Source: Mesorhizobium sp. (GTDB lineage Bacteria; Pseudomonadota; Alphaproteobacteria; Rhizobiales; Rhizobiaceae). Taken from it: a DNA stretch of 64,000 bases. Below are positions 32,808 to 41,714 of the stretch, one piece after another (the stretch's first letter is position 1; every line of letters begins with the position of its first letter). Location of the stretch: NCBI GenBank assembly GCA_004017275.1, contig SAKE01000001.1, positions 806,001 through 870,000 on the forward strand, given 5' to 3'. Both the position numbers and the translations under genes were made by a program. The notes under the pieces are model-generated. The model was not told the origin of the DNA, did not search any database, and saw nothing but the letters and a program-made list of their open reading frames with translations.

Positions 32808-32835
32808 CTCGCAATGATCCTTTCGAACAGGATTA

Positions 32836-32861
32836 TTTTTTATTGACGGGTCAATCAACAA
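32836..32861. promoter_or_regulatory. Probable BetI operator between betI and the thiolase
   Basis: The core ATTGAC-GG-GTCAAT (32842-32855) is a perfect inverted repeat, flanked by TT/AA pairs that extend the symmetry to about 26 bases in an AT-rich patch. It resembles the enterobacterial BetI site as I recall it (ATTGAACGTCCAATCAA). It is 29-54 bases upstream of betI and also upstream of the divergent thiolase gene. Confidence 0.65.
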
Positions 32862-33000
32862 AAAAATCGGCACCCGCTTCGTCTGTACCAAGCGATTGTC
32901 TGGTGACAGCCCTTCACGAAGCGGGCAGGATTGTTTATATTTGAACAATAGAGGCGAAATGCGCCATGAGCCCAGGTTGGCGCCAAGGATGGAGACCGCC

Positions 33001-34167
33001 ATGACCGCATGCATCGTTGGCTGGGCGCATTCGCGCTTCGGCAAGCTTGAAGGCGAAACGCTCGAAAACCTCATCGTCAGGGTGGCAACGGACGCGCTCG
33101 ACCATGCCGGCATCGGCCCGGACGAAGTCGACGAAATCGTGCTCGGCCATTTCAACGCCGGCTTTTCGGCCCAGGATTTCACCGCCAGCCTTGTGCTTCA
33201 GGCCGACGACCGCCTGCGCTTCAAGCCGGCGACGCGCGTCGAGAACGCCTGCGCCACCGGATCGGCGGCGGTCCGCCAAGGCATCCGCGCCATCGACGCG
33301 AATGCCGCCCGCATCGTGCTGGTAGTCGGCGCCGAGCAGATGACGACGACGCCGGGGCCGGAGATCGGCAAGAACCTGCTCAAGGCGTCCTATCTGCCCG
33401 AGGATGGCGACACGCCTGCGGGCTTCGCCGGCGTCTTCGGCAAGATCGCGCAGGCCTATTTCCAGCGCTATGGCGACCAGTCGGATGCGCTCGCCATGAT
33501 TGCCGCCAAGAACCACAAGAACGGCGTCGACAATCCGTATGCGCAGATGCGCAAGGATTTTGGCTATGAGTTCTGCCGCCAGGAGAGCGAGAAGAACCCG
33601 TTCGTTGCCGGTCCTCTGAAGCGTACCGACTGCTCGCTGGTCTCCGACGGTGCCGCTGCCCTTGTCCTCGCCGACACCGCGACGGCATTGAAGATGCGTC
33701 GCGCCCTTGCCTTCCGCGCCAACGAGCATGTGCAGGATTTCCTGCCGATGTCGAAGCGCGACATCCTGTCCTTCGAAGGCTGCGAGCAGGCCTGGACCAG
33801 GGCGCTTAAGAACGCCGGCGTGACGCTCGACGATCTCTCCTTCGTCGAGACGCATGACTGCTTCACCATAGCCGAACTGATCGAATATGAGGCCATGGGC
33901 CTGGCCAAGCCGGGAGAGGGGGCAAAGCTGGCGCTGGACGGCACAACGGCCAAGGATGGTCGCCTGCCGGTGAACCCATCCGGTGGGCTGAAGGCCAAGG
34001 GGCATCCGATCGGCGCCACAGGCGTGTCGATGCATGTGCTGACTGCCATGCAGCTTGTCGGCGAGGCAGGCGGCATCCAGGTGCCTGGTGCAAAACTCGG
34101 CGGCATCTTCAATATGGGCGGTGCGGCGGTCGCCAACTACGTTTCAATATTGGATCGGATCAGGTAG
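33001..34167 (+). CDS. SCP2-type thiolase / acetyl-CoA acetyltransferase family
   Basis: A 388-residue thiolase-fold enzyme that condenses or cleaves acyl-CoA. The nucleophile is Cys84 in [11 protein letters not shown]. Characteristic of the SCP2/lipid-transfer thiolase branch is [18 protein letters not shown], and the C-terminal [14 protein letters not shown] supplies the catalytic His. AAGGATGGAG just upstream supports ATG 33001 rather than the earlier ATG at 32989. It is divergent from betI across the probable operator, so it may respond to choline. The substrate cannot be deduced. Confidence 0.85.
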   Translation: MTACIVGWAHSRFGKLEGETLENLIVRVATDALDHAGIGPDEVDEIVLGHFNAGFSAQDFTASLVLQADDRLRFKPATRVENACATGSAAVRQGIRAIDANAARIVLVVGAEQMTTTPGPEIGKNLLKASYLPEDGDTPAGFAGVFGKIAQAYFQRYGDQSDALAMIAAKNHKNGVDNPYAQMRKDFGYEFCRQESEKNPFVAGPLKRTDCSLVSDGAAALVLADTATALKMRRALAFRANEHVQDFLPMSKRDILSFEGCEQAWTRALKNAGVTLDDLSFVETHDCFTIAELIEYEAMGLAKPGEGAKLALDGTTAKDGRLPVNPSGGLKAKGHPIGATGVSMHVLTAMQLVGEAGGIQVPGAKLGGIFNMGGAAVANYVSILDRIR

Positions 34168-34173
34168 AAGCAG

Positions 34174-34189
34174 CCCGTATTTTTACGGG
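34174..34189 (+). promoter_or_regulatory. Small stem-loop at the asparaginase ribosome-binding site
   Basis: CCCGTA and TACGGG pair around a TTTT loop. The 3' arm overlaps GGGG (34187-34190), the only ribosome-site candidate for ATG 34196. Folding would therefore partly mask the start of the asparaginase message. Regulatory meaning is inference. Confidence 0.4.
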
Positions 34190-34195
34190 GTAGCC

Positions 34196-35200
34196 ATGAC
34201 AAATCCGGTTCTGATCGAAGTCTTGCGCGGCGCGATCGTCGAGAGCGCGCATCGTGGCTCAGTCGCGGTCTTCGATGCCGACGGCAAACCGGTCTGGGAG
34301 ATCGGCGACACGGCCAAGCCGGTGTTTCCGCGCTCCGCCGTTAAGGCGATCCAGGCATTGCCGTTGGTCGAAAGCGGCGCGGCTGATGCCTATGGCTTCG
34401 GCAACCGCGAACTGGCGCTCGCCTGTGCGTCCCATTCAGGTGAGCCGGCCCATGTCGAACTGGCGCGATCAATGCTGGCCAGGGCCGGGCTGGACGGATC
34501 GGCGCTCGAATGCGGGACGCATTGGCCGTCCAATCATGACGCCGAGATTGCACTCGCCCGCGCCGGCGGTTCGCCGAACGCGTTGCACAACAATTGCTCC
34601 GGCAAGCATTCCGGCTTTCTCTGCACATGCGTCCACGCCGGCATTGCGCATCGTGGCTATGTCAAGCCGGGACATGGCCTGCAGGAGATGGTGCGCGACG
34701 CCATGCAGGCGGTGACGGGTGCTGTCCATGGCGCCGATGAGCGGGCAACCGACGGCTGTTCGATCCCGACCTATGCGGTGCCACTCAGGAGTTTTGCGCT
34801 CGGCTTCGCTCGCGTGGCCACGACAAATGGTTTTGGTCCTGAGCGAGCCAAGGCCGCAAAGCGGCTGTTGGCCGCCTGCATGGCCGAGCCCTTCTTCGTT
34901 GCCGGCAGCGGCCGCGAAGACGTCGCGCTGATGGAGGCCGCACCAGGGCGGATTTTCACGAAAGGCGGTGCCGAAGGTGTCCACTGTGCCGCAATTCCGG
35001 AACTTGGTCTCGGCATCGCGCTCAAATGCGATGATGGCGCCGGCCGCGCCGCCGAAGCCATGATTGCCGCCGTCCTTGCCAAACTGTTGCGCGCAGACGA
35101 GGCTTTGGCGTCAGAACTGAGCCGACTGGCAAGAACGCCCATCGAAAACCGCAACGGCGCCAAGGTCGGAGGGCTGAGGCCGTCAGCAGCCCTCAACTGA
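34196..35200 (+). CDS. L-asparaginase, Rhizobium type (class 3, ReAV-like)
   Basis: Hydrolyses asparagine to aspartate and ammonia, cytoplasmic. The 334-residue protein is unrelated to E. coli asparaginases and matches the Rhizobium etli family. It has a Ser-x-x-Lys pair (S47/K50 in FPRSAVKAIQ), SHSGEPAHVE with the second catalytic serine near residue 79, C134/K137 in HNNCSGKHSG and C188 in DGCSIPTYAVPL. As I recall ReAV, its zinc ligands and catalytic residues have the same spacing one residue further on. Start ATG 34196 is the family start. The 3' end overlaps the convergent beta-helix gene by eight bases. Confidence 0.9.
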   Translation: MTNPVLIEVLRGAIVESAHRGSVAVFDADGKPVWEIGDTAKPVFPRSAVKAIQALPLVESGAADAYGFGNRELALACASHSGEPAHVELARSMLARAGLDGSALECGTHWPSNHDAEIALARAGGSPNALHNNCSGKHSGFLCTCVHAGIAHRGYVKPGHGLQEMVRDAMQAVTGAVHGADERATDGCSIPTYAVPLRSFALGFARVATTNGFGPERAKAAKRLLAACMAEPFFVAGSGREDVALMEAAPGRIFTKGGAEGVHCAAIPELGLGIALKCDDGAGRAAEAMIAAVLAKLLRADEALASELSRLARTPIENRNGAKVGGLRPSAALN

Positions 35201-36575
35201 CGTGATTGCGCTCGACGGTCAGATGCGGATAACCGGTATCGATTGACGAAGCGAGATCGCCTGTCGCCGGCTCGGCCCAGCGCTGGCCGACAATGGCGCC
35301 GTTCAGGGCGCCGTCGATGACATTGTCGGAGATGACCGCCGTGCCGGCGCCCTCGACGACGGACACGACGATGCCGGTTCCAGCCTTGCGGATGATGTTG
35401 CCGGTGGCCACGACATTGCGCAGATACGGTCCCCAGCCGATCTGCATGCCGTAGAGCGGGGCGTTCTCGATGACATTGTTGGAAACGGTGGTGTCGGCTT
35501 CGACGCCGATGCCGACCCCAAACCCTGGCGAGTCGGCGGGGTAGGGGCCGCTGGTCGACAGATTGCGCACGATGTTGCCCGAGCAGACACCCATGCGGCC
35601 GCCTTCGTTGAAATTGACGATCGAGATGCCGTTGGCGGCGCCGTCAACAATGTTGTTGCTGATGATGGCGCCTTCGAACGAGAACTCGGAGTAAACGGCT
35701 GTTTCGCCCGAGCGCGAGCAGGTGTTGCCCGATATCTGCAGATTGCTGGCGCTGTTGGCGCGGATCGCCGAGAAGGCGCAGTCCGACACGATATTGCCCG
35801 AGATGATGACATTGCCGGCGCGAAAGGCGTTGATGCCGTTGCCGTTCTGGCCGGTCCCGCCGCCGCGCGCCTGGATCCGTTCGATCCGGTTGCCGGTGAC
35901 TATGGTGCCGTCTTCCGCCGCCTGCCAGCGGTGCACGAGGATGCCGCCATTGGTGCAGTCGGAGACGGTATTGCTTGATATCGCCAGTCCGCCGGCTTCG
36001 ACCGAATAGATGCCGGCATCGGCAGCTCCCGATATCTCCGAGCGCTCGACCCGGCCCGTCGCGCGTTCCAGAGCTACCCCGTTTTTGCCGCTGCCGGTTA
36101 TCTGGCAATTGTCGATGGTGAGGTACGCGACACGGCGCAGATCGAGCAGCCCTTGCGTGTAATCGCCCATCGTGCGGTTCGAACCATCGAAGACCAGCCC
36201 GCTGAGTTCAACATGATCGGCCTGTTCGGCCATGAATAGGTGTCCGTCGCCGCCATAAACAATGCGCGTTGCGCCCGGCACGCCCGAAAGCCGCACCCGA
36301 CGGGGTAGCGAGAGATTTGACACAACATAGGTGCCCGGCGGCAGAAACACTGGCATGTCACGGCTGTCTGCGTCGCGCAGCAGCTTGGCGAAGGCCTTGC
36401 TCTGATCGTCGAAGGTGCCGGGCTGCACGCCGAGTTCGGTGGCATTGATCGAGCCGCGCATAGAGGCTTTCTCGATGCCGCTCAGACTTGCGGCCGCCGC
36501 CTTGCCCAGCGAAAGGCCCATGACGGCAAAGCCGGCGGTTCCGGTCAGCAGCATTCGTCTGTTCAACATTGGCAC
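35193..36575 (-). CDS. Tat-secreted parallel beta-helix repeat protein (TIGR03808-like)
   Basis: A 460-residue exported protein. The N terminus is a twin-arginine signal (NRRMLLTGTAGFAVMGLSLGKAAAA). The mature part begins like pectate-lyase-fold proteins (ATELGVQPGTFDDQSKAFAK). It then continues as about 15 short repeats of the type ISGNxxxDCxxxAI (VIISGNIVSDCAFSAI, LQISGNTCSRSGETAV, AIISNNIVDGAANGIS, VVATGNIIRKAGTGIV). This is a right-handed parallel beta-helix. It matches my memory of the rhizobial Tat-plus-repeat family TIGR03808. Ligand and role are unknown; surface or periplasmic polysaccharide binding is a guess. Confidence 0.8.
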   Translation of the reverse strand: MPMLNRRMLLTGTAGFAVMGLSLGKAAAASLSGIEKASMRGSINATELGVQPGTFDDQSKAFAKLLRDADSRDMPVFLPPGTYVVSNLSLPRRVRLSGVPGATRIVYGGDGHLFMAEQADHVELSGLVFDGSNRTMGDYTQGLLDLRRVAYLTIDNCQITGSGKNGVALERATGRVERSEISGAADAGIYSVEAGGLAISSNTVSDCTNGGILVHRWQAAEDGTIVTGNRIERIQARGGGTGQNGNGINAFRAGNVIISGNIVSDCAFSAIRANSASNLQISGNTCSRSGETAVYSEFSFEGAIISNNIVDGAANGISIVNFNEGGRMGVCSGNIVRNLSTSGPYPADSPGFGVGIGVEADTTVSNNVIENAPLYGMQIGWGPYLRNVVATGNIIRKAGTGIVVSVVEGAGTAVISDNVIDGALNGAIVGQRWAEPATGDLASSIDTGYPHLTVERNHVS

Positions 36576-36690
36576 AGAATCCCAGCGTTCAACACAGGCG
36601 GCGCAGGAATCGTGCCAGGCGGGCTGCCTCTCGTCTCCGGAGGCGCGACAATGGCTTGTCGAGCAGCCTCTGCGCGCCTAAGTTCAGGGA

Positions 36691-37164
36691 ATGAGCAGAG
36701 CTTTCACGCGCGAGGAAGACAGCGAAAACGCCATTGCCGGTGTCGGTGAGCGTCCGGTCAGCCAGCATCGCAATCTGGTGACGGAACGCGGCCTGGCGCA
36801 GATCGAGGACAATCTGACCGATCTGCGCGACGTACTGGCGAAAGCCGAACGGAAGGCGGACCGCGAGCGTATCGCGGTGGTATCGCGCGACCTGCGCTAC
36901 TGGACCGCCCGGCGCGAAAGCGCCGAGCTCTCCGTGCCCGAGCCGGGCAGCGATCTGGTGCGCTTTGGCATGGGCGTCACGATCGAGGGCGATGACGGCA
37001 GGAAGGTACACTGGAAAATCGTCGGCGAGGACGAAGCCGATCCGACCAAGGGCACCATTTCCCACGTGTCGCCGATGGCTGTCGCCCTGTTCGGCAAGAA
37101 GGTCGGTGACTTGGCCAGCGTCAACGGCAAGGAATGGGAAATCGTCAAGCTCTCCGAGAGTTAA
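36691..37164 (+). CDS. GreA/GreB-family transcription elongation factor
   Basis: A 157-residue protein with the Gre layout: N-terminal coiled-coil (LVTERGLAQIEDNLTDLRDVLAKAERKADRERI region, about residues 28-70) and a C-terminal FKBP-like domain (VRFGMGVTIEGDDGRKVHWKIVGEDEADP, then ISHVSPMAVALFGKKVGD). It would rescue backtracked RNA polymerase by stimulating transcript cleavage. The N-terminal MSRAFTREEDSE extension is GreB-like. Its stop overlaps the convergent toxin gene by four bases. Confidence 0.88.
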   Translation: MSRAFTREEDSENAIAGVGERPVSQHRNLVTERGLAQIEDNLTDLRDVLAKAERKADRERIAVVSRDLRYWTARRESAELSVPEPGSDLVRFGMGVTIEGDDGRKVHWKIVGEDEADPTKGTISHVSPMAVALFGKKVGDLASVNGKEWEIVKLSES

Positions 37165-37547
37165 TCCTCGAGCTTGACGACATGGTCGCGGAAGAAAGCC
37201 GCGGCTCCGGTTTCATCGATCTCGCCAGCGGCGACCATCAAGACCAGTTGGATGACGTCCTGCTGGTCGGCCTCGACGCTAAGTCCGTTGAAATAGAGAA
37301 ACAGATCGGCCGAGGCAAAGGCAGTACGCTTGTTGCCGTCAACGAACGGGTGGTTCTTGGCGATGCCGAACAGGTATGCCGCTGCCAGTTCGCATAAATC
37401 CGGATCGCCATAAATCTCTCGCTGCTGTGGACGGGAGAGCGCCGATTCCAGCATTCCTTCATCACGTATGCCTGCTGCCCCGCCGTGTAGGCGCAGCTGC
37501 TCAGCGTGAAGCGACTCCACGAATTCCCGCGAATGATGTTCTGTCAT
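37161..37547 (-). CDS. Doc-type (Fic fold) toxin of a type II toxin-antitoxin pair
   Basis: A 128-residue death-on-curing family toxin. The Fic/Doc active-site motif is intact as HPFVDGNKR (residues 66-74), followed by TAFASADLFLYFNG. Doc proteins phosphorylate EF-Tu and so block translation. It starts four bases inside the end of the antitoxin gene (ATGA overlap), the standard coupled arrangement. Confidence 0.92.
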   Translation of the reverse strand: MTEHHSREFVESLHAEQLRLHGGAAGIRDEGMLESALSRPQQREIYGDPDLCELAAAYLFGIAKNHPFVDGNKRTAFASADLFLYFNGLSVEADQQDVIQLVLMVAAGEIDETGAAAFFRDHVVKLED

Positions 37548-37774
37548 TTCGCGAGCGCGCGGTAGGCAACCTCATACTTTTTCATCCGCTCGCGCGCGAT
37601 CTTCATCTTGCGCTCGAATTCCTCGGCGCTGTCTTCGGTGCGGCGCAAACGAAGCTCTTCGCCTTCCTGGACGATGACGATGCTGTCGCCTGCCTTCATG
37701 TTCAAACGGTCGAGCAACTCCTTGGGCAGGATCACGCCCTCGGAATTGCCGATCTTGCGAATGGTCGTGTTCAT
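37544..37774 (-). CDS. AbrB/MazE-type antitoxin paired with Doc
   Basis: A 76-residue protein with an N-terminal swapped-hairpin AbrB domain (TTIRKIGNSEGVILPKELLDRL, then GDSIVIVQEGEELRLRR) and a charged helical tail (FERKMKIARERMKKYEVAYRAL) that would wrap the toxin. ATG 37774 is preferred because AGGAT lies about 9 bases upstream and NTTIRKIGNS is the family start. Doc usually pairs with Phd; an AbrB partner is a known variant. It is probably autoregulated through the repeats upstream. Confidence 0.9.
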   Translation of the reverse strand: MNTTIRKIGNSEGVILPKELLDRLNMKAGDSIVIVQEGEELRLRRTEDSAEEFERKMKIARERMKKYEVAYRALAK

Positions 37775-37785
37775 GACTGAAATCC

Positions 37786-37840
37786 TGTTGCAACGCGGAT
37801 TATAACTCAATCGATATCATGTTGCAACGGATATTATAAC
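37786..37840 (-). promoter_or_regulatory. Promoter of the toxin-antitoxin operon flanked by direct-repeat operators
   Basis: Two 21-base direct repeats (37786-37806 and 37820-37840, 18 of 21 identical) each begin with the palindrome GTTGCAAC and end in ATTATAAC. On the minus strand they frame a promoter: TTGCAA (-35, 37827-37822), a 17-base spacer, and a perfect TATAAT (-10, 37804-37799). The start codon is 25 bases beyond the -10. One repeat covers the -35, the other the -10 and the leader, as expected for autorepression. Confidence 0.75.
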
Positions 37841-37847
37841 AAACGTG

Positions 37848-39968
37848 TCAAGCCGACAGCAGCCGGTCCAGCAAGCGATCCGCCGCTTCCGGAATCACCG
37901 TGCCCGGCGGGAAGATTTCCGCCGCGCCGGCTTGCCGCACCGCGTCATAGTCCTGCGGTGGGATGACGCCGCCGGCGACGATCAGCATGTCGCTCCGGCC
38001 GAGCTTCTTCAGCGCGTCGCGCAACTCGGGGATAAGCGTCAGATGTCCCGCCGCCAGCGACGAGGCGCCGACGATGTGGACGTCCTGCTGAACCGCCAGT
38101 TTCGCGATCTCCTCCGGTGTCTGGAACATCGCTCCGACGGTAACATCGAAGCCGAGATCGGCGAAGGCCGTGGCGATCACCTTCTGGCCACGGTCGTGGC
38201 CATCCTGTCCCATCTTGGCGACGAGAATGCGCGGCTTGCCGCCGGTTCTCTTCTCGAAGGCATCAAGCTTGTCCTGCAGCCCATCGACCACGGGATGATC
38301 GCCAAGTGCCTTGCGATAGACGCCGGAGATGGTTTGAACCGTAGCGACATGGCGCCCAAAGGCTCTTTCCAACGCGAATGAAATCTCGCCGACCGTGGCA
38401 TTGGCGCGCGCGGCCCGGATGGCGAATTCCAGCAGATTTTCGTCGCTCTGTGCGGCACGGGTCAGCGCATCGAGGGCGCTTTCGACCGCGCCGACGTCGC
38501 GCGTGCCCTTCAGCCGTTGCAGCTTCGACAATTGCCGCGCCCTGACCTCGGCATTGTCGATCTTCAGCACGTCGACCTCGATGTCGGTCTCGGGCCGATG
38601 GGCGTTGACGCCGACCAGCATCTGCTCGCCGGAATCGATACGTGCCTGCGTACGTGCGGCAGCTTCCTCTATGCGCAGCTTGGGAATGCCTTGTTCGGTC
38701 GCCGCCGCCATGCCGCCAAGCGCCTCGACTTCCTCGATGTGAGCAAGCGCGCGCGCCGCCAGATCATGCGTCAGCCGTTCGAGATAGGCGGAGCCGCCCC
38801 ACGGATCGATGACGCGCGTCGTGCCGGATTCCTTTTGCAGGATGAGCTGCGTGTTGCGGGCGATGCGCGCCGAATGGTCGGTCGGCAACGCCATCGCCTC
38901 GTCGAAGGAATTGGTGTGCAGCGACTGGGTGTGGCCCTGCGTCGCCGCCATCGCCTCGATCATGGTGCGGATGATGTTGTTGTAGGGGTCCTGCGCCGTC
39001 AGCGACCAGCCCGAGGTCTGGCAATGGGTGCGCAGCGACAGCGAGCGCTCGTCCTTGGGCGAAAAGTTCTTCTCCATCAAGGTCGCCCATAACAGGCGCG
39101 CGGCCCTGAGCTTGGCGACTTCCATGAAGAAATTCATGCCGATGGCCCAGAAGAAGGACAGGCGTGGCGCGAAGCGGTCGATGTCGAGGCCCGCCGCGAC
39201 GCCGGCGCGGGCATATTCGATGCCGTCGGCGATCGTATAGGCAAGTTCGAGGTCGGCTGTCGCACCGGCCTCCTGCATATGGTAGCCGGAGATCGATATC
39301 GAATTGAACTTCGGCATGTTCTTCGACGTGTACGAGAAGATGTCCGACACGATCCGCATCGAGGGTTTCGGCGGATAGATGTATGTGTTGCGGACCATGA
39401 ACTCCTTTAGAATGTCGTTCTGGATGGTGCCGGCAAGATCCTTCTGCGCAACGCCCTGTTCTTCCGCCGCGACGATGTAGAGCGCCATGATCGGCAGCAC
39501 CGCGCCGTTCATCGTCATCGACACCGTCATTTCGCCGAGCGGGATGCCGTCGAAGAGCTGGCGCATATCGAGAATGGAATCGATGGCGACGCCAGCCATG
39601 CCGACATCGCCGGCAACGCGTGGATGGTCGCTGTCATAGCCGCGATGTGTGGCGAGATCGAAAGCGACCGACAGCCCCTTCTGGCCGGCGGCAAGGTTGC
39701 GCCGGTAGAAAGCGTTTGATTCCTCGGCCGTCGAGAAGCCGGCATATTGCCGGATGGTCCAGGGTTGCTGGACATACATGGTCGGGTAGGGGCCGCGCAC
39801 GAAGGGCGGCAGGCCCGGATAGGTGTCGAGATACGGTAACCCCTTGAGGTCGCTTTGATTGTACAGATGCTTGGCGACGAGCCCTTCCGGCGTCGTCCGC
39901 TGACCTTTGACCTCGACGGGTATGCGGCGTGGCGGGACCCAGCCCATCTGGCTGAAATCGGGGATCAA
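37848..39968 (-). CDS. scpA: Methylmalonyl-CoA mutase, large (B12-binding) subunit
   Basis: Interconverts methylmalonyl-CoA and succinyl-CoA with adenosylcobalamin, for propionyl-CoA and polyhydroxyalkanoate/odd-chain metabolism. From TTG 39968 the protein has 706 residues. The barrel domain shows the signature segments [37 protein letters not shown] and [18 protein letters not shown]. The C-terminal cobalamin domain has the base-off motif [11 protein letters not shown] (DxHxxG). TTG is chosen because it overlaps the small-subunit TGA as TTGA; the frame stays open upstream inside that gene. An internal ATG at MGWVPPR is less likely. Confidence 0.93.
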   Translation of the reverse strand: MIPDFSQMGWVPPRRIPVEVKGQRTTPEGLVAKHLYNQSDLKGLPYLDTYPGLPPFVRGPYPTMYVQQPWTIRQYAGFSTAEESNAFYRRNLAAGQKGLSVAFDLATHRGYDSDHPRVAGDVGMAGVAIDSILDMRQLFDGIPLGEMTVSMTMNGAVLPIMALYIVAAEEQGVAQKDLAGTIQNDILKEFMVRNTYIYPPKPSMRIVSDIFSYTSKNMPKFNSISISGYHMQEAGATADLELAYTIADGIEYARAGVAAGLDIDRFAPRLSFFWAIGMNFFMEVAKLRAARLLWATLMEKNFSPKDERSLSLRTHCQTSGWSLTAQDPYNNIIRTMIEAMAATQGHTQSLHTNSFDEAMALPTDHSARIARNTQLILQKESGTTRVIDPWGGSAYLERLTHDLAARALAHIEEVEALGGMAAATEQGIPKLRIEEAAARTQARIDSGEQMLVGVNAHRPETDIEVDVLKIDNAEVRARQLSKLQRLKGTRDVGAVESALDALTRAAQSDENLLEFAIRAARANATVGEISFALERAFGRHVATVQTISGVYRKALGDHPVVDGLQDKLDAFEKRTGGKPRILVAKMGQDGHDRGQKVIATAFADLGFDVTVGAMFQTPEEIAKLAVQQDVHIVGASSLAAGHLTLIPELRDALKKLGRSDMLIVAGGVIPPQDYDAVRQAGAAEIFPPGTVIPEAADRLLDRLLSA

Positions 39969-41434
39969 GAGGCGGCTCCGATCGATTGGTCGATGCGGAC
40001 CGGTCCGATCGCCTGGTCGATGCGGACCGGAAACAGCGGCTCGCAGACGGCAACGCCTTCGGTGAAGGCCGGCCGCCGTTCCGCCGTCAGCGTCTCGACC
40101 GGACGTTCGCCTTTCAGGGGATACAGTGTGGTGCCGATGATGGCCCGCTCGCCTGCCTGGTAGGCTACATTGCGCCGTGCTGCCGCTGCGTGAACGCGCT
40201 TCTGGATATGTCCGTCCTGAAGGCTGGACAGGACGCCGCCCTCGGCCTCGATCGTCTGCAATTCCGCCCAGGCCAGCTCGCACAATTCCGCGGTCAGCGC
40301 CTCGACTGCGCCGGACCCATAGGCAGGATCGGCGACATGATCGATATGGCTTTCATTGGCCATGATCAGTTGCGTGTTGCGGGCAACGCGACGGGCAAAC
40401 CCGGCCGGCAAGCCATGCGCGATGGTGTGCGGCAGGATGGAAATCGAATCGGCGCCGCCGGATGCCGCGGCAAAGCAGGCGATCGTGGTGCGCAGGATGT
40501 TGGTCTCCGGATCCATGGCCGTCATCATGCGAAACGACGTTTCGGCATGGATGTTGGCGGTGGATGTCGGTATCGAACAAGACTCCTGCACCCGTGCCCA
40601 GAGCCTGCGCAGCGCCCGCACCTTAGCCACCGACAGGAACTGGTCCTGGTCGACGCTAAGCGCGAAGCCGATATGGGGTGCGGCATAGACAAGCGGCTGC
40701 CGCGCCGTCTCGAACATCCTGAGGTAGGAGACCGCCGAAGCCAGCATGGTGCCGAGCTCCTGCGCTTCCGTGGCGCCGGCATTGTGGAACACACGCCCGT
40801 CCGCCTCCAAGAGCACGCCCGGAACGCCCATCGAGAAGAAATGCGCCAGCGACTGCGGCATCGAGGCTTGCAACGCCTCGATCGACATGCGCAGCCGGCC
40901 GGTTCCGGCGAAGATCGCCGCTGGATCGATGCCGAAGGAGAGGTTGAGCTTTGCCGGGTCCGACCGGCGCTTGCCCAGGAACGCCACCAGCCAGTCGGCT
41001 ACGGCGCGGCTCCAGGGATGGGCGTCGATGCGAACCTGGATGCGGTTGAGCGGCACGCCGTCCAGCACTGTCTCCAGCGCTTTCGCCGTCCTCGGCAAGC
41101 CATAGCCGAACGCATTCGGCGCCCCTTCGAAGACAAGCGACAATCCCGTAGCGCCTTGAGCCACGTCCTTCAGAGCCTGGGTTCTGGCGCGGTCGATGTC
41201 CGGATCGTCGACGCGCTGGCTGACGATCCATGGCGATTTCGGGTTTGCGCGCACGATCGGTTCCGCTGCGGTGCTGCGATCGTAGAGCGGTTCGATGCGG
41301 ATGTTGTCGTCGCTATGCGAGACCAGCTTTTCGTCGAACGACGCGCCTGCCAAGGCCTTTTCCGCCAGGACCAGCCATCGCTGGCGCTCGGCGTTCTCGG
41401 GTTCAGCGTCCTGGATCAAGGCTCCGGCGCCCAT
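39965..41434 (-). CDS. Methylmalonyl-CoA mutase, small subunit
   Basis: Non-catalytic partner of the large subunit, 489 residues. It has the mutase barrel pattern ([44 protein letters not shown]) but no DxHxxG cobalamin motif. GAGGAGG lies six to seven bases before ATG 41434, making the earlier ATG at 41452 less likely. The extreme C terminus carries a tandem duplication ([18 protein letters not shown]). Its stop overlaps the large-subunit start by four bases. Confidence 0.9.
   Translation of the reverse strand: MGAGALIQDAEPENAERQRWLVLAEKALAGASFDEKLVSHSDDNIRIEPLYDRSTAAEPIVRANPKSPWIVSQRVDDPDIDRARTQALKDVAQGATGLSLVFEGAPNAFGYGLPRTAKALETVLDGVPLNRIQVRIDAHPWSRAVADWLVAFLGKRRSDPAKLNLSFGIDPAAIFAGTGRLRMSIEALQASMPQSLAHFFSMGVPGVLLEADGRVFHNAGATEAQELGTMLASAVSYLRMFETARQPLVYAAPHIGFALSVDQDQFLSVAKVRALRRLWARVQESCSIPTSTANIHAETSFRMMTAMDPETNILRTTIACFAAASGGADSISILPHTIAHGLPAGFARRVARNTQLIMANESHIDHVADPAYGSGAVEALTAELCELAWAELQTIEAEGGVLSSLQDGHIQKRVHAAAARRNVAYQAGERAIIGTTLYPLKGERPVETLTAERRPAFTEGVAVCEPLFPVRIDQAIGPVRIDQSIGAAS
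39980..40033 (-). repeat. 27-base tandem duplication at the 3' end of the mutase small-subunit gene
   Basis: Copies at 39980-40006 and 40007-40033 share 22 of 27 bases, including TGGTCGATGCGGACCGG. Being a multiple of three, the duplication adds nine codons in frame and gives the repeated peptide VRIDQ(A/S)IG just before the stop. Confidence 0.8.
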
Positions 41435-41714
41435 CCGTCCTCCTCGTGTCATGCGGCTGCACCAGCCGGGAGCGGTTCAGTCTAAGGTCACCCGTCCGAT
41501 ATCGCAAATGCAATGCGCTTTCAGAGACCGGATTCGATCTATCAGATATAGGTCGGCCTGCGTGGACGAACCATGAACGATTGCCAAACCCCAGCAAAAT
41601 CCGCAAGCTCCAAAAAACCGATTTGAGGATTGGCATTGTCGCTGTGCGATGGCCTCACTATACCTGCGGCAAGGCCACTGGCTTTAGACACATCAGTTTG
41701 CGGAGACCGGACAT

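Noticed and set aside
39986..41485. 499-codon plus-strand frame opposite the mutase small subunit
   Set aside because: Shadow of a well-supported gene; composition typical of antisense reading.
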